A DNA stretch of 27,314 nt from JBMNOU01 sp050943215 (GCA_050943215.1 JBMNOU010000023.1:1-27314), one strand, 5' to 3'. Shown: positions 1-9,032, counted from the stretch's first letter. Made by a program: numbers and translations. The notes: generated by a model from the letters alone, not told the origin.

Positions 1-2336
1 GTATACTTTTCACAAAGCTCTTCGGCGAACTCTTCGGTGTTGCCCTCTGTCCTGATGATAATCTTAGGATGCGTTGTATGTGGGCAAATATAGCCATATC
101 CGTTATTTTCATCTAGCCGTATCCCTTCGTTTGCAAACGCGCCGCCTGTGCCATATACCGTTTTGATAACCCTCCCCATATCCTTCCAATCACAGCTTAT
201 TTCTCTGACTCTCCGGTGTTCTGGCTCGATCAATGTTGCAATCTCCTCAAGCAAAATACCCGTTCTCGCGATATGCTCAGCAAGTCTGCATACAGCATAT
301 ATACCATCGAACAGCATGCGCCTGTTTTCGAGGCTCATACCTAGCAGCGCTTCCTGTTCTGATACGTATGTATACTCAAGCCCCATAATCTCGGCAACAG
401 TCACCACGCTTTTAGATACGCTTGACGGCAGCTTGACTTCGTTCCTGCTTAAATCATTAAATATCAGATAGTAAACCAGCGTCTCAAAATCTTTTTCTCC
501 AAGCACCCTACCACCCGGCAGATAAAGCGAGCAAAACGTTGCATTCCTTGATACTCTGACAGCAAAATCTGTGTTTTCTTCGATAATCATGCTAGTAATG
601 GGGATATCTTTATCTGTCTGCTGGCGTATAACACGGACACCGCATTCCTCAAAAACGCGTGCGGCGAATGCATCAACGTCTTTAGCACCGCGCACCAGCA
701 CGCTTATTCCTGATTCTTTTATTGAACTCCTATCAATCTTTTCAAATACCGAGTTGATATAAAGGGTATCTGCGGCGCCCACCGGAATCTCTCTGCCGCA
801 TGATTTGTCCGCCAGCTGTTCGCCCTGCATAAAATACTTGGCTTCTATTTTCTTTCTAGCTTCCTTTGACAGCATGAAAATATGGGGCTCAAACAAATCT
901 ACATAGAGCTTAATTTGCTTTTGCGATTTGACGGATATGCATAATCCCGCTTTTAAGATCCCTGCGATATATGCACAGACAGGTTTGGTCACACCATGCA
1001 GCACATACATATCAACCCCGCTCAGCGTTAATATTCCAACCGCAAGTTTGAGCACAGCATGCGCAAACACCGTATTGTCAGCGCTGATCACGATGCTTTT
1101 TCCCGACATATATTCTGCCGCCGCGCCGAGTATCCGGCTTAAACGAACGGGCGTTATATCCGCCCCGATATCTCCGACAAACCCGGTTTTGCTTAAGAAT
1201 CCCGTTCTCTCACCATATCCCCAGACGATGTTCTCATTTGCCGACACGCCTGTCCCCAGCCATTTTTCGGGCCAGATTTTCACTCTGGGCGAAATACTGT
1301 TATCACTTGAAAGTACACACCGTTCGCCGATCACCGCACCCTCATATACACTGCAGCGCTCGCCCACAACACTGTTGGCTGCAATCACGCAAGAACTGAG
1401 CTTGGTGTTCCTGCCGATACTGGCACCGCGATGCATGATGCTCCTTTTAATATTAGCATGGTTGCCAATCCTGACGCCTTGTCCGACAGAAGTATAATTA
1501 CCAATTTTAGCGCCCTCTCCGATTACGGCACCATCGCCAATAAAACTTGGCGCCTGTATCAATGCAGAGTTGCTGATTACAGCACCATCCCCGACATATA
1601 TGCCGCCAACGCATTTGCCTTTGATTTTAGCCAAGACTGCCCCTTTTAAAAGGTCCTCGTGCGCCTTAATATAGCTCTCTATGTTACCCACATCACACCA
1701 GTACCCCTGGGCAATGTACCCGTATATGGGCATTTGTTTATCGAGCATCAATGGAAAAAGATCTTTTGCAAAATCGAAGGGCTGTCCTTTTGGGATCAGG
1801 TCGAGTACATCGGGCTCAAGAACATAAATGCCTGTATTGACGGTATCGCTAAAGACATCCTCCCAGCCTGGTTTCTCTACAAACCGTTCAACGTTGCCGC
1901 CATCGCCCGATATCACTACGCCGTAGTCTAGCGGGTTGCCCATCTTTTTTAAAACAATAGTGGCTTTTGCAGCATTCTTAATATGAAAGTCATAAGCTTT
2001 TTTGATATCAATATCGCAAAGCGCATCACCGCTGATAATAAGAAAAGTTCCGTCAACAAAACAGGATGCATTTTTAACGCTTCCTGCCGTGCCAAGCGGC
2101 GTATCTTCTATAAAATATTCAATATTTGCCATTCTATATTCTTCGAAATAATTGGTAATTACGGACGGTTTGTACATCAGAGTAAAGGCCATATGGTGAA
2201 TGCCGTATCTTAAAAGATGGTCTACCGTATATTCGAGCATGGGTTTATCAAGAAGCGTCACCATGGGCTTGGGTACGCCGCATGTCAGCGGACGCAGGCG
2301 TGTACCCTCGCCGCCTGCCATAACAATTGCTTTCAT
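1..2336 (-). CDS. Sugar nucleotidyltransferase / phosphomannomutase-like fusion, 3' end outside window
   Basis: The frame is open from an ATG at 2336 to the window edge (778 residues, no stop), so the C-terminus is missing. Residues 1-232 are a nucleotidyltransferase of the mannose-1-phosphate guanylyltransferase / glucose-1-phosphate thymidylyltransferase type: GGEGTRLRPLT at 8-18, PKP at 22-24, SGDALCDID around 102-110, FVEKP at 152-156. Residues about 243-345 are hexapeptide repeats of a left-handed beta-helix (IGDGA, IGEGA, IGN, IGRN). Residues about 370-778 align in layout with an alpha-D-phosphohexomutase (GFVGDIGADITP, then SGVDMYVLHGVTKPV), but the phosphoserine, metal-binding, sugar-binding and phosphate-binding loops are all replaced (see findings). 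The expected role is making an NDP-sugar, perhaps GDP-mannose, for envelope glycans. Which sugar and nucleotide it uses cannot be told. It lies 60 nt after hslU and could serve the PMT gene further upstream in the same run. Confidence 0.88.
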   Translation of the reverse strand, partial: MKAIVMAGGEGTRLRPLTCGVPKPMVTLLDKPMLEYTVDHLLRYGIHHMAFTLMYKPSVITNYFEEYRMANIEYFIEDTPLGTAGSVKNASCFVDGTFLIISGDALCDIDIKKAYDFHIKNAAKATIVLKKMGNPLDYGVVISGDGGNVERFVEKPGWEDVFSDTVNTGIYVLEPDVLDLIPKGQPFDFAKDLFPLMLDKQMPIYGYIAQGYWCDVGNIESYIKAHEDLLKGAVLAKIKGKCVGGIYVGDGAVISNSALIQAPSFIGDGAVIGEGAKIGNYTSVGQGVRIGNHANIKRSIMHRGASIGRNTKLSSCVIAANSVVGERCSVYEGAVIGERCVLSSDNSISPRVKIWPEKWLGTGVSANENIVWGYGERTGFLSKTGFVGDIGADITPVRLSRILGAAAEYMSGKSIVISADNTVFAHAVLKLAVGILTLSGVDMYVLHGVTKPVCAYIAGILKAGLCISVKSQKQIKLYVDLFEPHIFMLSKEARKKIEAKYFMQGEQLADKSCGREIPVGAADTLYINSVFEKIDRSSIKESGISVLVRGAKDVDAFAARVFEECGVRVIRQQTDKDIPITSMIIEENTDFAVRVSRNATFCSLYLPGGRVLGEKDFETLVYYLIFNDLSRNEVKLPSSVSKSVVTVAEIMGLEYTYVSEQEALLGMSLENRRMLFDGIYAVCRLAEHIARTGILLEEIATLIEPEHRRVREISCDWKDMGRVIKTVYGTGGAFANEGIRLDENNGYGYICPHTTHPKIIIRTEGNTEEFAEELCEKY

Positions 2337-2374
2337 AATAATGCTCCCCAAAAATCAAGTTTAGCATTATTATG
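2334..2374 (-). promoter_or_regulatory. Start-codon-sequestering inverted repeat in the hslU-nucleotidyltransferase gap
   Basis: A perfect 12-bp inverted repeat (CATAATAATGCT on the plus strand at 2334-2345, its complement at 2363-2374) encloses a 17-nt loop. In the mRNA, the second arm contains the ATG start codon of the downstream nucleotidyltransferase, and the GGGGAG ribosome binding site spans the loop-stem border. Folding would hide the start. The repeat is visible in the sequence; a regulatory role is inferred. No T-run follows, so it is not a terminator. Confidence 0.5.
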
Positions 2375-2396
2375 CGCAAAGCCCAAGCCCTATATT

Positions 2397-3776
2397 CTAC
2401 AGTATGTATTTTTGCAAATCGTTGTCTTTTATCTGGTTTTTTAAATGTTCTTTGACATAGTTCTCATCGATCTCAACATCAAGCAGCGGATGATTCCCGC
2501 CGGCGTTATATGATATATCCTCAAGCAGCGTTTCAATTACCGTATGCAGACGCCTCGCGCCGATGTTTTCGGTTGTTTCATTGACCATGACGGCATATTT
2601 TGCAATCGCTTCAATTGCATCGTCTTTAAAGATCAATCGCACATTATCTGCCTCAAGCAGCGCCTGATATTGCTTGATGAGAGCATTTTTTGGCTGCACC
2701 AAAATACGCTGCATATCCTCGCATGATAAGTTCTGCAGCTCAACCTTTATTGGAAACCTTCCCTGGAGCTCAGGTATTAGGTCGGATATTTTTGCGACAT
2801 GGAAAGCGCCGGCTGCGATAAAAAGCATATAATCTGTCTTAACGGGACCATATTTTGTAACGACCGTGCTTCCTTCTACAATAGGCAGTATGTCGCGCTG
2901 AACACCTTCCCTTGAAATATCAGGACCCTGCCCCATACTCTTTCCCGCAATCTTGTCTATCTCATCGAGAAAGATGATTCCGTCCTGCTCGGCCCGCTCG
3001 ATCGCGGTGCTTATAACCTCATCCATATCAATGAGTTTATCAGCCTCTTCCTGGGTAAATATCTTTCTCGCTTCCGAAACGGTTACCTTGCGCCGCTTCA
3101 TCTTTTTAGGGAGGATGCCCCCAAGCATATCCTGAATATTAATATCGCTGCCAAAACCCGCGATCTCAATACCAATTGATGCATTATCTTCTACCTCTAC
3201 CTCGATCAATTTATCCTCAAGCCGCCCGGCTTTAAGCGCTAAGAGCGTCTCTTCCCTTTTCGTCACGCGCCGCTGCCTCTCTTCCTGCGTCTCGGTTGGT
3301 ACACTTTGCCCCTGGCCCAGCAGTGCCTGAAACGGATTGGTTGACGGTGCGGACTTTTTCTGAAGTGGCGCTAAAACATCCGCGAGCCGTTCTTCCGCCA
3401 TTTTCTCGGCTTTCGCCCTGACCGTTTCATGCCGGGACGCCTTCACCATCCGAATAGACGCCTCTACCAGATCCCTCACCATCGATTCGACATCCCTGCC
3501 GACGTATCCGACCTCGGTGAATTTGGTGGCCTCCACCTTGATAAAAGGCGCATTCATCAATTTAGAAAGCCGCCGGGCAATCTCCGTCTTTCCAACGCCC
3601 GTTGGACCTACCATAATGATATTTTTCGGTGTAATTTCGTCCTGCATCTCCTGGTCGAGCATATTACGCCTATATCGGTTGCGCAGCGCAATGGCCACGG
3701 CTTTCTTTGCCTTTTCCTGTCCGATAATATATTTATCAAGCTCGCTTACGATCTCTTTCGGTGTCAAATGCGACAT
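2397..3776 (-). CDS. hslU: ATP-dependent protease ATPase subunit HslU (ClpY)
   Basis: This is the AAA+ unfoldase that feeds substrates to the HslV peptidase in the cytoplasm. The protein from the ATG at 3776 (MSHLTPKEIVSELDKYIIGQ) is 459 residues, the normal family size. It shows Walker A GPTGVGKTEIARR, the pore loop GYVGRDVESMVRDL, the family-specific I-domain, Walker B IIFLDEIDKIA, the sensor region FHVAKISDLIPELQGRFPI, and GARRLHTVIETLLEDIS near the end. The C-terminal tail DNDLQKYIL matches the conserved HslU tail that inserts into HslV. An upstream extension of the frame to 3851 is rejected because a strong GGAGGAGGT site sits just before 3776. It starts one base after the hslV stop, so the two are translationally coupled. 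Confidence 0.97.
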   Translation of the reverse strand: MSHLTPKEIVSELDKYIIGQEKAKKAVAIALRNRYRRNMLDQEMQDEITPKNIIMVGPTGVGKTEIARRLSKLMNAPFIKVEATKFTEVGYVGRDVESMVRDLVEASIRMVKASRHETVRAKAEKMAEERLADVLAPLQKKSAPSTNPFQALLGQGQSVPTETQEERQRRVTKREETLLALKAGRLEDKLIEVEVEDNASIGIEIAGFGSDINIQDMLGGILPKKMKRRKVTVSEARKIFTQEEADKLIDMDEVISTAIERAEQDGIIFLDEIDKIAGKSMGQGPDISREGVQRDILPIVEGSTVVTKYGPVKTDYMLFIAAGAFHVAKISDLIPELQGRFPIKVELQNLSCEDMQRILVQPKNALIKQYQALLEADNVRLIFKDDAIEAIAKYAVMVNETTENIGARRLHTVIETLLEDISYNAGGNHPLLDVEIDENYVKEHLKNQIKDNDLQKYIL

Positions 3777-3777
3777 G

Positions 3778-4308
3778 CTATACCTCCTCCACCGTAATGT
3801 TTCCGTTGGTAAAAACGCATATCTCTCCGGCAATCGCAATTGCCTTTTCAACGATCTCGAGCGCAGAAAGATCTGTATTCTCCTTCAGAGCTTTTGCCGC
3901 CGCCATCGCGTAGCTTCCACCCGAGCCGATTGCCGCAATTTCGTCATCCGGCATGATCACTTCTCCGCTTCCCGACACGATCAGTAGCTCGTCTTTGTCG
4001 GCCGCGATCAACATGGCTTCGAGCTTTCGAAGTATCTTATCGCCGCGCCATTCCTGCGCTAGTTCAACAGCTGCCCGTTGCAGGCTCCCTCCGTATTGCT
4101 CAAGTTTTGCCTCAAACCTCTCGGACAGCGTAAACGCATCCGCTACCGAACCGGCAAAGCCAACTACTACCTTGTCATCAAAAAGACGTCTTACCTTTTT
4201 CGCATTATGTTTCATGATCGTATTCTGCCCAAAGGTTACCTGCCCGTCACCGGCTACGGCACATTTACCATCTTTCCTTACCGCAACGATCGTCGTCCCT
4301 TCCATCAT
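3778..4308 (-). CDS. hslV: ATP-dependent protease subunit HslV (ClpQ/CodW type)
   Basis: This is the N-terminal-nucleophile threonine peptidase of the HslUV complex. Two tandem ATG codons (4308 and 4305) follow GGAGGAG at about 4312-4319, giving MMEGTTIVAVRKDG. The catalytic Thr therefore has to be exposed by removal of a short M(M)EG propeptide, as in other Firmicutes that carry a few residues before the nucleophile. The body is typical: GDGQVTFGQNTIMKHNAKKVRRLF, GFAGSVADAFTLSERFEAKL, RKLEAMLIAADKDELLIVSG, AIGSGGSYAMAAAKAL, AGEICVFTNGNI. The length of 177 residues is normal. The frame is open nine codons further up, but those lack a ribosome binding site and would bury the Thr. It lies directly upstream of hslU. 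Confidence 0.96.
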   Translation of the reverse strand: MMEGTTIVAVRKDGKCAVAGDGQVTFGQNTIMKHNAKKVRRLFDDKVVVGFAGSVADAFTLSERFEAKLEQYGGSLQRAAVELAQEWRGDKILRKLEAMLIAADKDELLIVSGSGEVIMPDDEIAAIGSGGSYAMAAAKALKENTDLSALEIVEKAIAIAGEICVFTNGNITVEEV

Positions 4309-4326
4309 TGAACTCCTCCGTTTTCT

Positions 4327-4354
4327 ATCCGACAAAGCAATTAGCTTTTCGGAT
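4327..4354 (-). other. Stem-loop in the trmFO-hslV intergenic region
   Basis: ATCCGA at 4327-4332 pairs with TCGGAT at 4349-4354, and AAAGC at 4334-4338 with GCTTT at 4344-4348, leaving one bulged C and a 5-nt AATTA loop: 11 bp in all. It sits just upstream of the hslV ribosome binding site. No U-tract follows on either strand, so it is not an intrinsic terminator; processing, mRNA stability or translational control of hslVU are possible. Confidence 0.4.
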
Positions 4355-4400
4355 CCTCACTTTTCTAATATTGGAGATTTTACCTAAAATAGACTGGGGT

Positions 4401-5705
4401 TTATGCATCCGCGAGCTTACGGATCTCTTCTAAAGCCCTTTTTGATACTGCCATTTTCTTGTCTTTTTTTGCCGTTCCAATATCTATTGTATTCATAATG
4501 CCAAAGTTAATATTCATCGGCTGAAAATCCTCGCCGCAATAGCCTGAGATATAATGCGCTAGCGCACCACACGCCGTGTTGCGGCTAAAAACCGGCCGCC
4601 GCTTCCCTCGATGATCACACGCGGCGAATATTCCGGCAAGCAGGCCGCTCGAAGCGCTTTCTATATATCCTTCAACCCCCGTTATCTGTCCCGCAAAGAA
4701 TAATCCTGGATGTGTCTTCATCTCATAATATTCGTTGAGAACTGCCGGGCTTTTTAAATACGTGTTTTTATGCATTACGCCGTAACGTACAAATTCAGCG
4801 TTCTCGAGTCCAGGGATCATTGAAAAAACACGGCACTGTTCACCGAATTTCAAATGCGTCTGAAACCCGACAATGTTGAAAAGTCTTCCTTCAAGATCCT
4901 CACGCCGAAGCTGCACCACCGCGAAAGACATTCGGCCCGTAGCCGGATCCCGTAACCCGACCGGTTTAAGAGGGCCGTAGCAGAGCGTATGAAACCCACG
5001 TTTGGCCATCGTTTCGATAGGCATGCATCCTTCAAATACCTTCTCTTGCTCAAAGCCGTGGATCTTAGCCGTTTCGGCATGGACCAGTGCCTTAAAAAAA
5101 GCCCGATATTGCGCTTCGTCCATCGGACAGTTGAGATAATCAGAACCTTTGCCATAGCGTGAGGCAAAAAATACCTTGCTCATATCTATGGATTCCGCCG
5201 TCACGATAGGCGCAGCCGCATCAAAAAATGACAGCATGCCACTTCCGACCGTATCAGAAATACTTTGGGAAAGTAATTCAGACACAAGCGGACCGGCTGC
5301 CACGATGACGGTGCCGTCTTTAGGCAGCAAATCAACCGACTCGCGCACCACCCGGATATGATCATTTTGCATGATCGATTCAGTAATATATTGCGAAAAG
5401 GCTTTTCTATCCACTGCAAGCGCGCCGCCCGCAGGGACTCGCACGGCATCTGCAGCCTGCAAAACCAGCGATCCAAGTTCGCGCATCTCCTGTTTTAAAA
5501 GGCCAACCGCATTAAAAATTCCCTCCGCCCGGAATGAATTAGAGCACACAAGCTCTGCAAACAAATCCGACTTGTGTGCAGGGGAGAATATTAAAGGCTT
5601 TTGCTCATAAAGCGTTACATCAATGCCGCGCTGCGCAAGCTGCCATGCCGCTTCACTACCGGCGAGCCCGGCACCGATTACCGTTACATTATTCCTCTTT
5701 GCCAT
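4401..5705 (-). CDS. trmFO: Methylenetetrahydrofolate-tRNA (uracil-5-)-methyltransferase TrmFO (Gid)
   Basis: TrmFO uses FAD and 5,10-methylenetetrahydrofolate to form m5U54 in the T-loop of tRNA, the usual route in Firmicutes instead of SAM-dependent TrmA. The 434-residue protein starts with the FAD dinucleotide-binding motif VTVIGAGLAGSEAAWQLAQRG. The two cysteines used in catalysis are present in LVCSNSFRAE and FEGCMPIE. Further family blocks are VPAGGALAVDR, PLKPVGLRDP, FAVVQLRREDLEGRLFNIVG, LFFAGQITGVEGYIESASSG and PMNINFGIM. The start ATG at 5705 has AAGG upstream and lies inside the last 17 nt of topA. The overlap and the same strand indicate one transcript topA-trmFO-hslVU. In Bacillus a xerC-type gene lies between trmFO and hslV; none is present here. 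Confidence 0.97.
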   Translation of the reverse strand: MAKRNNVTVIGAGLAGSEAAWQLAQRGIDVTLYEQKPLIFSPAHKSDLFAELVCSNSFRAEGIFNAVGLLKQEMRELGSLVLQAADAVRVPAGGALAVDRKAFSQYITESIMQNDHIRVVRESVDLLPKDGTVIVAAGPLVSELLSQSISDTVGSGMLSFFDAAAPIVTAESIDMSKVFFASRYGKGSDYLNCPMDEAQYRAFFKALVHAETAKIHGFEQEKVFEGCMPIETMAKRGFHTLCYGPLKPVGLRDPATGRMSFAVVQLRREDLEGRLFNIVGFQTHLKFGEQCRVFSMIPGLENAEFVRYGVMHKNTYLKSPAVLNEYYEMKTHPGLFFAGQITGVEGYIESASSGLLAGIFAACDHRGKRRPVFSRNTACGALAHYISGYCGEDFQPMNINFGIMNTIDIGTAKKDKKMAVSKRALEEIRKLADA

Positions 5706-7821
5706 CGGCCTTTTTGCGCTGATTCTTCACGCATTCGGGATTTGAGCATTTTCGGAAGCTCTTTCCGTTTGACATACGCCGTAGCACCATCATGGCGCTG
5801 CATGCGTCACACTTATCCGCGATCGGCATATCCCAAGAAACAAAATCACATTCTGGATAGCCTTCGCAACCGTAAAACGTCTTTCTGGTTTTCCCAGATT
5901 TCTTTTCTACAATACGTTTGCCGCATTTGGGACAGGGTGTGTCGATATATTTGATAACCGGCTTTGTGTTCCGGCACTCAGGATATCCGGGACACGCAAT
6001 AAACTGGCCAAACCGGCCATCTTTGTATACCATGGTTCTGCCGCATTTTTCGCAAACCACATCGGATTCTTTTACCGGAAGCTCCACACGTTCAACATTT
6101 TCATCCGCAGATGCCAGTGTTTTTTCAAATGGTGCATAAAAGTCTCTTAAAAGTTTTTTCCATTCCTTACCGCCATTTTCTATGTCGTCCAACTCGTTCT
6201 CAAGCTCTGCCGTAAATGTCACATCTACAATATCTGAAAAATTCTCTTTCATTAACTTGTTGACAATTGTGCCAAGCTCTGTGGGCTTTAGTGCCCGCCC
6301 ATCTTTTGCTATATATCCTCTTTCCTGGATCGTCGAAATGATCGGTGCATATGTGCTCGGACGGCCGATTCCCTTTTCTTCGAGTGCGCGCACCAGCGTT
6401 GCTTCGTTGTAACGGATTGGCGGTTGCGTAAAATTCTGTTTGGCATTAATATCGAGAAGCGGACAAACCTCCCCTTCGCTGAGAGGCGGCAGCAGGCTAT
6501 CTTTTATCTTCTCGTCTTCGATAGCGTATACCGCCGTATACCCTTTAAAAATCATTCTTGATCCGCTCGACTTAAATGTACAATCACCCGCTGAAAGCGT
6601 GATCGCCATTGTCTCAAAAACGGATGGGGTCATCTGGCTTGCAACAAATCGGTTGTATATGAGCTTGTATAGCTTATACTGATCTCTTGACAGCATGCTT
6701 TTAAGAGCATCTGGCCCATACTCCATATGCGACGGCCGAATCGCCTCATGGGCATCCTGGGCTTTTTTTGATTTTTTAAAATAGTTAGGCGTTTCAGGAA
6801 GATAGTCTTCACCGTAAATGCTTTTGATATGTGCTCTAACGGCATCTAACGCCTCTTCAGATACACGCGTCGAATCCGTTCTGATGTATGTAATAAGACC
6901 AACCGATCCTTCGCCTTTGATCTCAACGCCCTCATAGAGCTGCTGTGCAATCAGCATTGTTCGCTTCGCTGTAAATCCAAGCGTGCTTGATGCCGCCTGC
7001 TGAAGGTAGCTTGTGGTAAACGGCGGGGCCGCCCCTTTTCTCTTTATACCGTTTTTAATGCTGTCTACGACGAAATCTTTTCCTGAGATAGCCGATAGAA
7101 TCTGATCCGCCTGCTGTTTGTTCTCGAGCTTTCGTTTTTCGCCGTTTATATCAAAAAATTTTGCTTCAAACGTCTGCGTTTGGGCGCTGTCCTCAAGCGT
7201 CACGGTAATTGTCCAGAATTCCTCAGGAACAAACGCAGCGATCTCTTCTTCCCTGTCGCAAATGATACGTACCGCAACCGATTGGACACGTCCCGCAGAA
7301 AGACCCTTTTTAACTTTGCGCCAGAGCAACGGGCTTAGTTTATATCCCACCAGTCGGTCAAGCAAACGCCTTGCCTGCTGCGCATCTACGAGGTCAAGAT
7401 TAATCTTCCTCGGATGGTTGATTGCTCCTAAAACGGCCTTCTTGGTGATTTCGTTAAACTCAATACGGCTGACTTCGTTTGTATCGACACCTAACATGTT
7501 TGCAATATGCCAAGATATTGCTTCGCCTTCCCTATCGGGGTCTGTTGCAAGATAAATATTTCTTGCACCTGCTGCGCCCGCTTTCATTGCACTTACAATA
7601 TCCTTTTTTCCTCTGATCTGGATATACCTTGGTTCAAAATCATTATCGATATCTACCCCAAGCGTACTTTTAGGAAGATCTCTGACATGACCGCCGCTGG
7701 CCTGTACTTTATATCCGGTCCCCAAAAACTTACTGATTGTCTTTGCTTTTGCAGGTGACTCTACAATTACGAGGTCATATTTTTTCTTTTTAGCGTTATT
7801 TTTTCGTGTCGATGTCGCCAT
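5689..7821 (-). CDS. topA: DNA topoisomerase I (type IA)
   Basis: This enzyme relaxes negative supercoils by transient single-strand cleavage. The protein is about 710 residues from the ATG at 7821, which has GGAG just upstream; an in-frame TTG at 7833 overlaps that ribosome binding site and is less likely. The Toprim domain shows DLVIVESPAKAKTISKFLG and ATDPDREGEAISWHI. The active-site tyrosine is in GLITYIRTDSTRVS (about residue 315), and GIGRPSTYAPIISTIQERGY is also conserved. The C-terminus carries three zinc-binding repeats: CEKCG...CPGYPEC, CPKCG...CEGYPEC and CDACS...CSNPEC. It starts 20 nt after dprA and overlaps trmFO at its end. Confidence 0.98.
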   Translation of the reverse strand: MATSTRKNNAKKKKYDLVIVESPAKAKTISKFLGTGYKVQASGGHVRDLPKSTLGVDIDNDFEPRYIQIRGKKDIVSAMKAGAAGARNIYLATDPDREGEAISWHIANMLGVDTNEVSRIEFNEITKKAVLGAINHPRKINLDLVDAQQARRLLDRLVGYKLSPLLWRKVKKGLSAGRVQSVAVRIICDREEEIAAFVPEEFWTITVTLEDSAQTQTFEAKFFDINGEKRKLENKQQADQILSAISGKDFVVDSIKNGIKRKGAAPPFTTSYLQQAASSTLGFTAKRTMLIAQQLYEGVEIKGEGSVGLITYIRTDSTRVSEEALDAVRAHIKSIYGEDYLPETPNYFKKSKKAQDAHEAIRPSHMEYGPDALKSMLSRDQYKLYKLIYNRFVASQMTPSVFETMAITLSAGDCTFKSSGSRMIFKGYTAVYAIEDEKIKDSLLPPLSEGEVCPLLDINAKQNFTQPPIRYNEATLVRALEEKGIGRPSTYAPIISTIQERGYIAKDGRALKPTELGTIVNKLMKENFSDIVDVTFTAELENELDDIENGGKEWKKLLRDFYAPFEKTLASADENVERVELPVKESDVVCEKCGRTMVYKDGRFGQFIACPGYPECRNTKPVIKYIDTPCPKCGKRIVEKKSGKTRKTFYGCEGYPECDFVSWDMPIADKCDACSAMMVLRRMSNGKSFRKCSNPECVKNQRKKADGKEE

Positions 7822-7841
7822 TTTTTTCTCCAAGATGTAAA

Positions 7842-8945
7842 TTATATACCGTATTTTCCACCGGGCAGCCGTTTAATAAGCCCGCAGAGTTCCATCATTG
7901 TTAAGGTGATATTTATCTCACTTTGCGGATATTGTATGCTGTTAGCAATATTTTCAACACTTATATCACCTTGTAAGAGCAAATTATATATTTCACGCTG
8001 TAAAAAATCAAGCTGTATTTGCTCATTTTGCCCAGACTTAAAGTTTAAATCCGTCAGTTTTGTCCCGATATAGCCATAATACCGAAGGATATCCGCCGCG
8101 CAGGTAATAGGCACAGCTCCTTTTTTTATCAGCATGGCTGTTAGCTCCGCCACCTTTAAGTGGGGTGGGCCAGGTACTGCAAAAATATCTCTTGCATAGG
8201 CGATTGCCATTAATGCAGTTATGGCTGTTCCGCCTCCCATCTCAGATTCAACAATAAGCGTACCGCGGGAAAGCCCGGCAATGATTCGGTTCCTTGCGGG
8301 AAAATTAACCGCCAATGGCTCCGTTCCCGAAACTAGCTCAGATATCACCGCTCCTTTTTCTATTGCTTGATAGTATATCGTCTCACTTTCGGGCGGATAG
8401 ATCACATCCACACCGCATCCAAGAACAGCAACCGTCTTTGCGCCTGCCTCGATCGCTCCGGTATGCGCTGCCGTATCGATACCCCTCGCCATGCCCGAAA
8501 CCACTGTCATCCCGGCGGTGCCTAGATCCTTCGCGATACTGCGGGTCAGATCAAATCCTTTCCTAGTACACCGTCTTGTTCCTACAATGCTGATCGTCTT
8601 GTAAATACCGGTCATGCTGCCTTTCACATACAAAACAGGTGGCGGATAGGGTATGCTCGCAAGAATTTCCGGGTAGCCATTTCCAAGCCTCGTCACCGCA
8701 CAGATGCCTTTTTCCTGAAGGCCGCATATGATCTCAGCTACACGTTCGCGTGAACACGCTGCCTTTAATGCAGCAAGCGCTTTGCCGGGGACGGAATTCA
8801 GCAATGCGGAATCATTTTGTACGGCATCAAAAAACCGCTCTGCGTCCAAAAATTCTTTTATTATATAATAGAAGAGCTTTGGCGTGACTTCAGGAACGGA
8901 CCCAAGCCATATCCAGTATTTTTCCTGTTCGCTATAGCGATGCAT
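7842..8945 (-). CDS. dprA: DNA processing protein DprA (Smf)
   Basis: DprA binds incoming single-stranded DNA during natural transformation and loads RecA. The 367-residue protein has an N-terminal SAM/HhH-like region (about 1-75), then the Rossmann-like fold: ISIVGTRRCTRKGFDLTRSIA, VVSGMARGIDTAAHTGAIEAG, TVAVLGCGVDVIYPPE, AVNFPARNRIIAGLS, IFAVPGPP. A winged-helix region closes the protein. The usual SGSLITARxA block reads GGGTAITALMA, and the usual GTNxLIxxGA block reads VAELTAMLIKKGA, so two loops deviate mildly from the family. It is next to comM, another competence-linked gene, as in many Firmicutes. A promoter is visible about 90 bases upstream. Confidence 0.95.
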   Translation of the reverse strand: MHRYSEQEKYWIWLGSVPEVTPKLFYYIIKEFLDAERFFDAVQNDSALLNSVPGKALAALKAACSRERVAEIICGLQEKGICAVTRLGNGYPEILASIPYPPPVLYVKGSMTGIYKTISIVGTRRCTRKGFDLTRSIAKDLGTAGMTVVSGMARGIDTAAHTGAIEAGAKTVAVLGCGVDVIYPPESETIYYQAIEKGAVISELVSGTEPLAVNFPARNRIIAGLSRGTLIVESEMGGGTAITALMAIAYARDIFAVPGPPHLKVAELTAMLIKKGAVPITCAADILRYYGYIGTKLTDLNFKSGQNEQIQLDFLQREIYNLLLQGDISVENIANSIQYPQSEINITLTMMELCGLIKRLPGGKYGI

Positions 8946-9032
8946 ACCTATCCCCGGTTTCTAGATCCGTCGATATTGAAACTATATTTAATAAGATATC
9001 TCGATTTACCCATTGGGGCCGATTTTTTGATT

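Noticed and set aside
148..2213. Several open frames of 60-189 codons on the plus strand
   Set aside because: They lie antisense to the intact 778-codon nucleotidyltransferase/mutase frame, have no recognisable domains, and are shadows of it.
3777..3851. Longer start for HslU
   Set aside because: The extra 25 residues overlap hslV, are not family-like, and a strong ribosome binding site marks the ATG at 3776.
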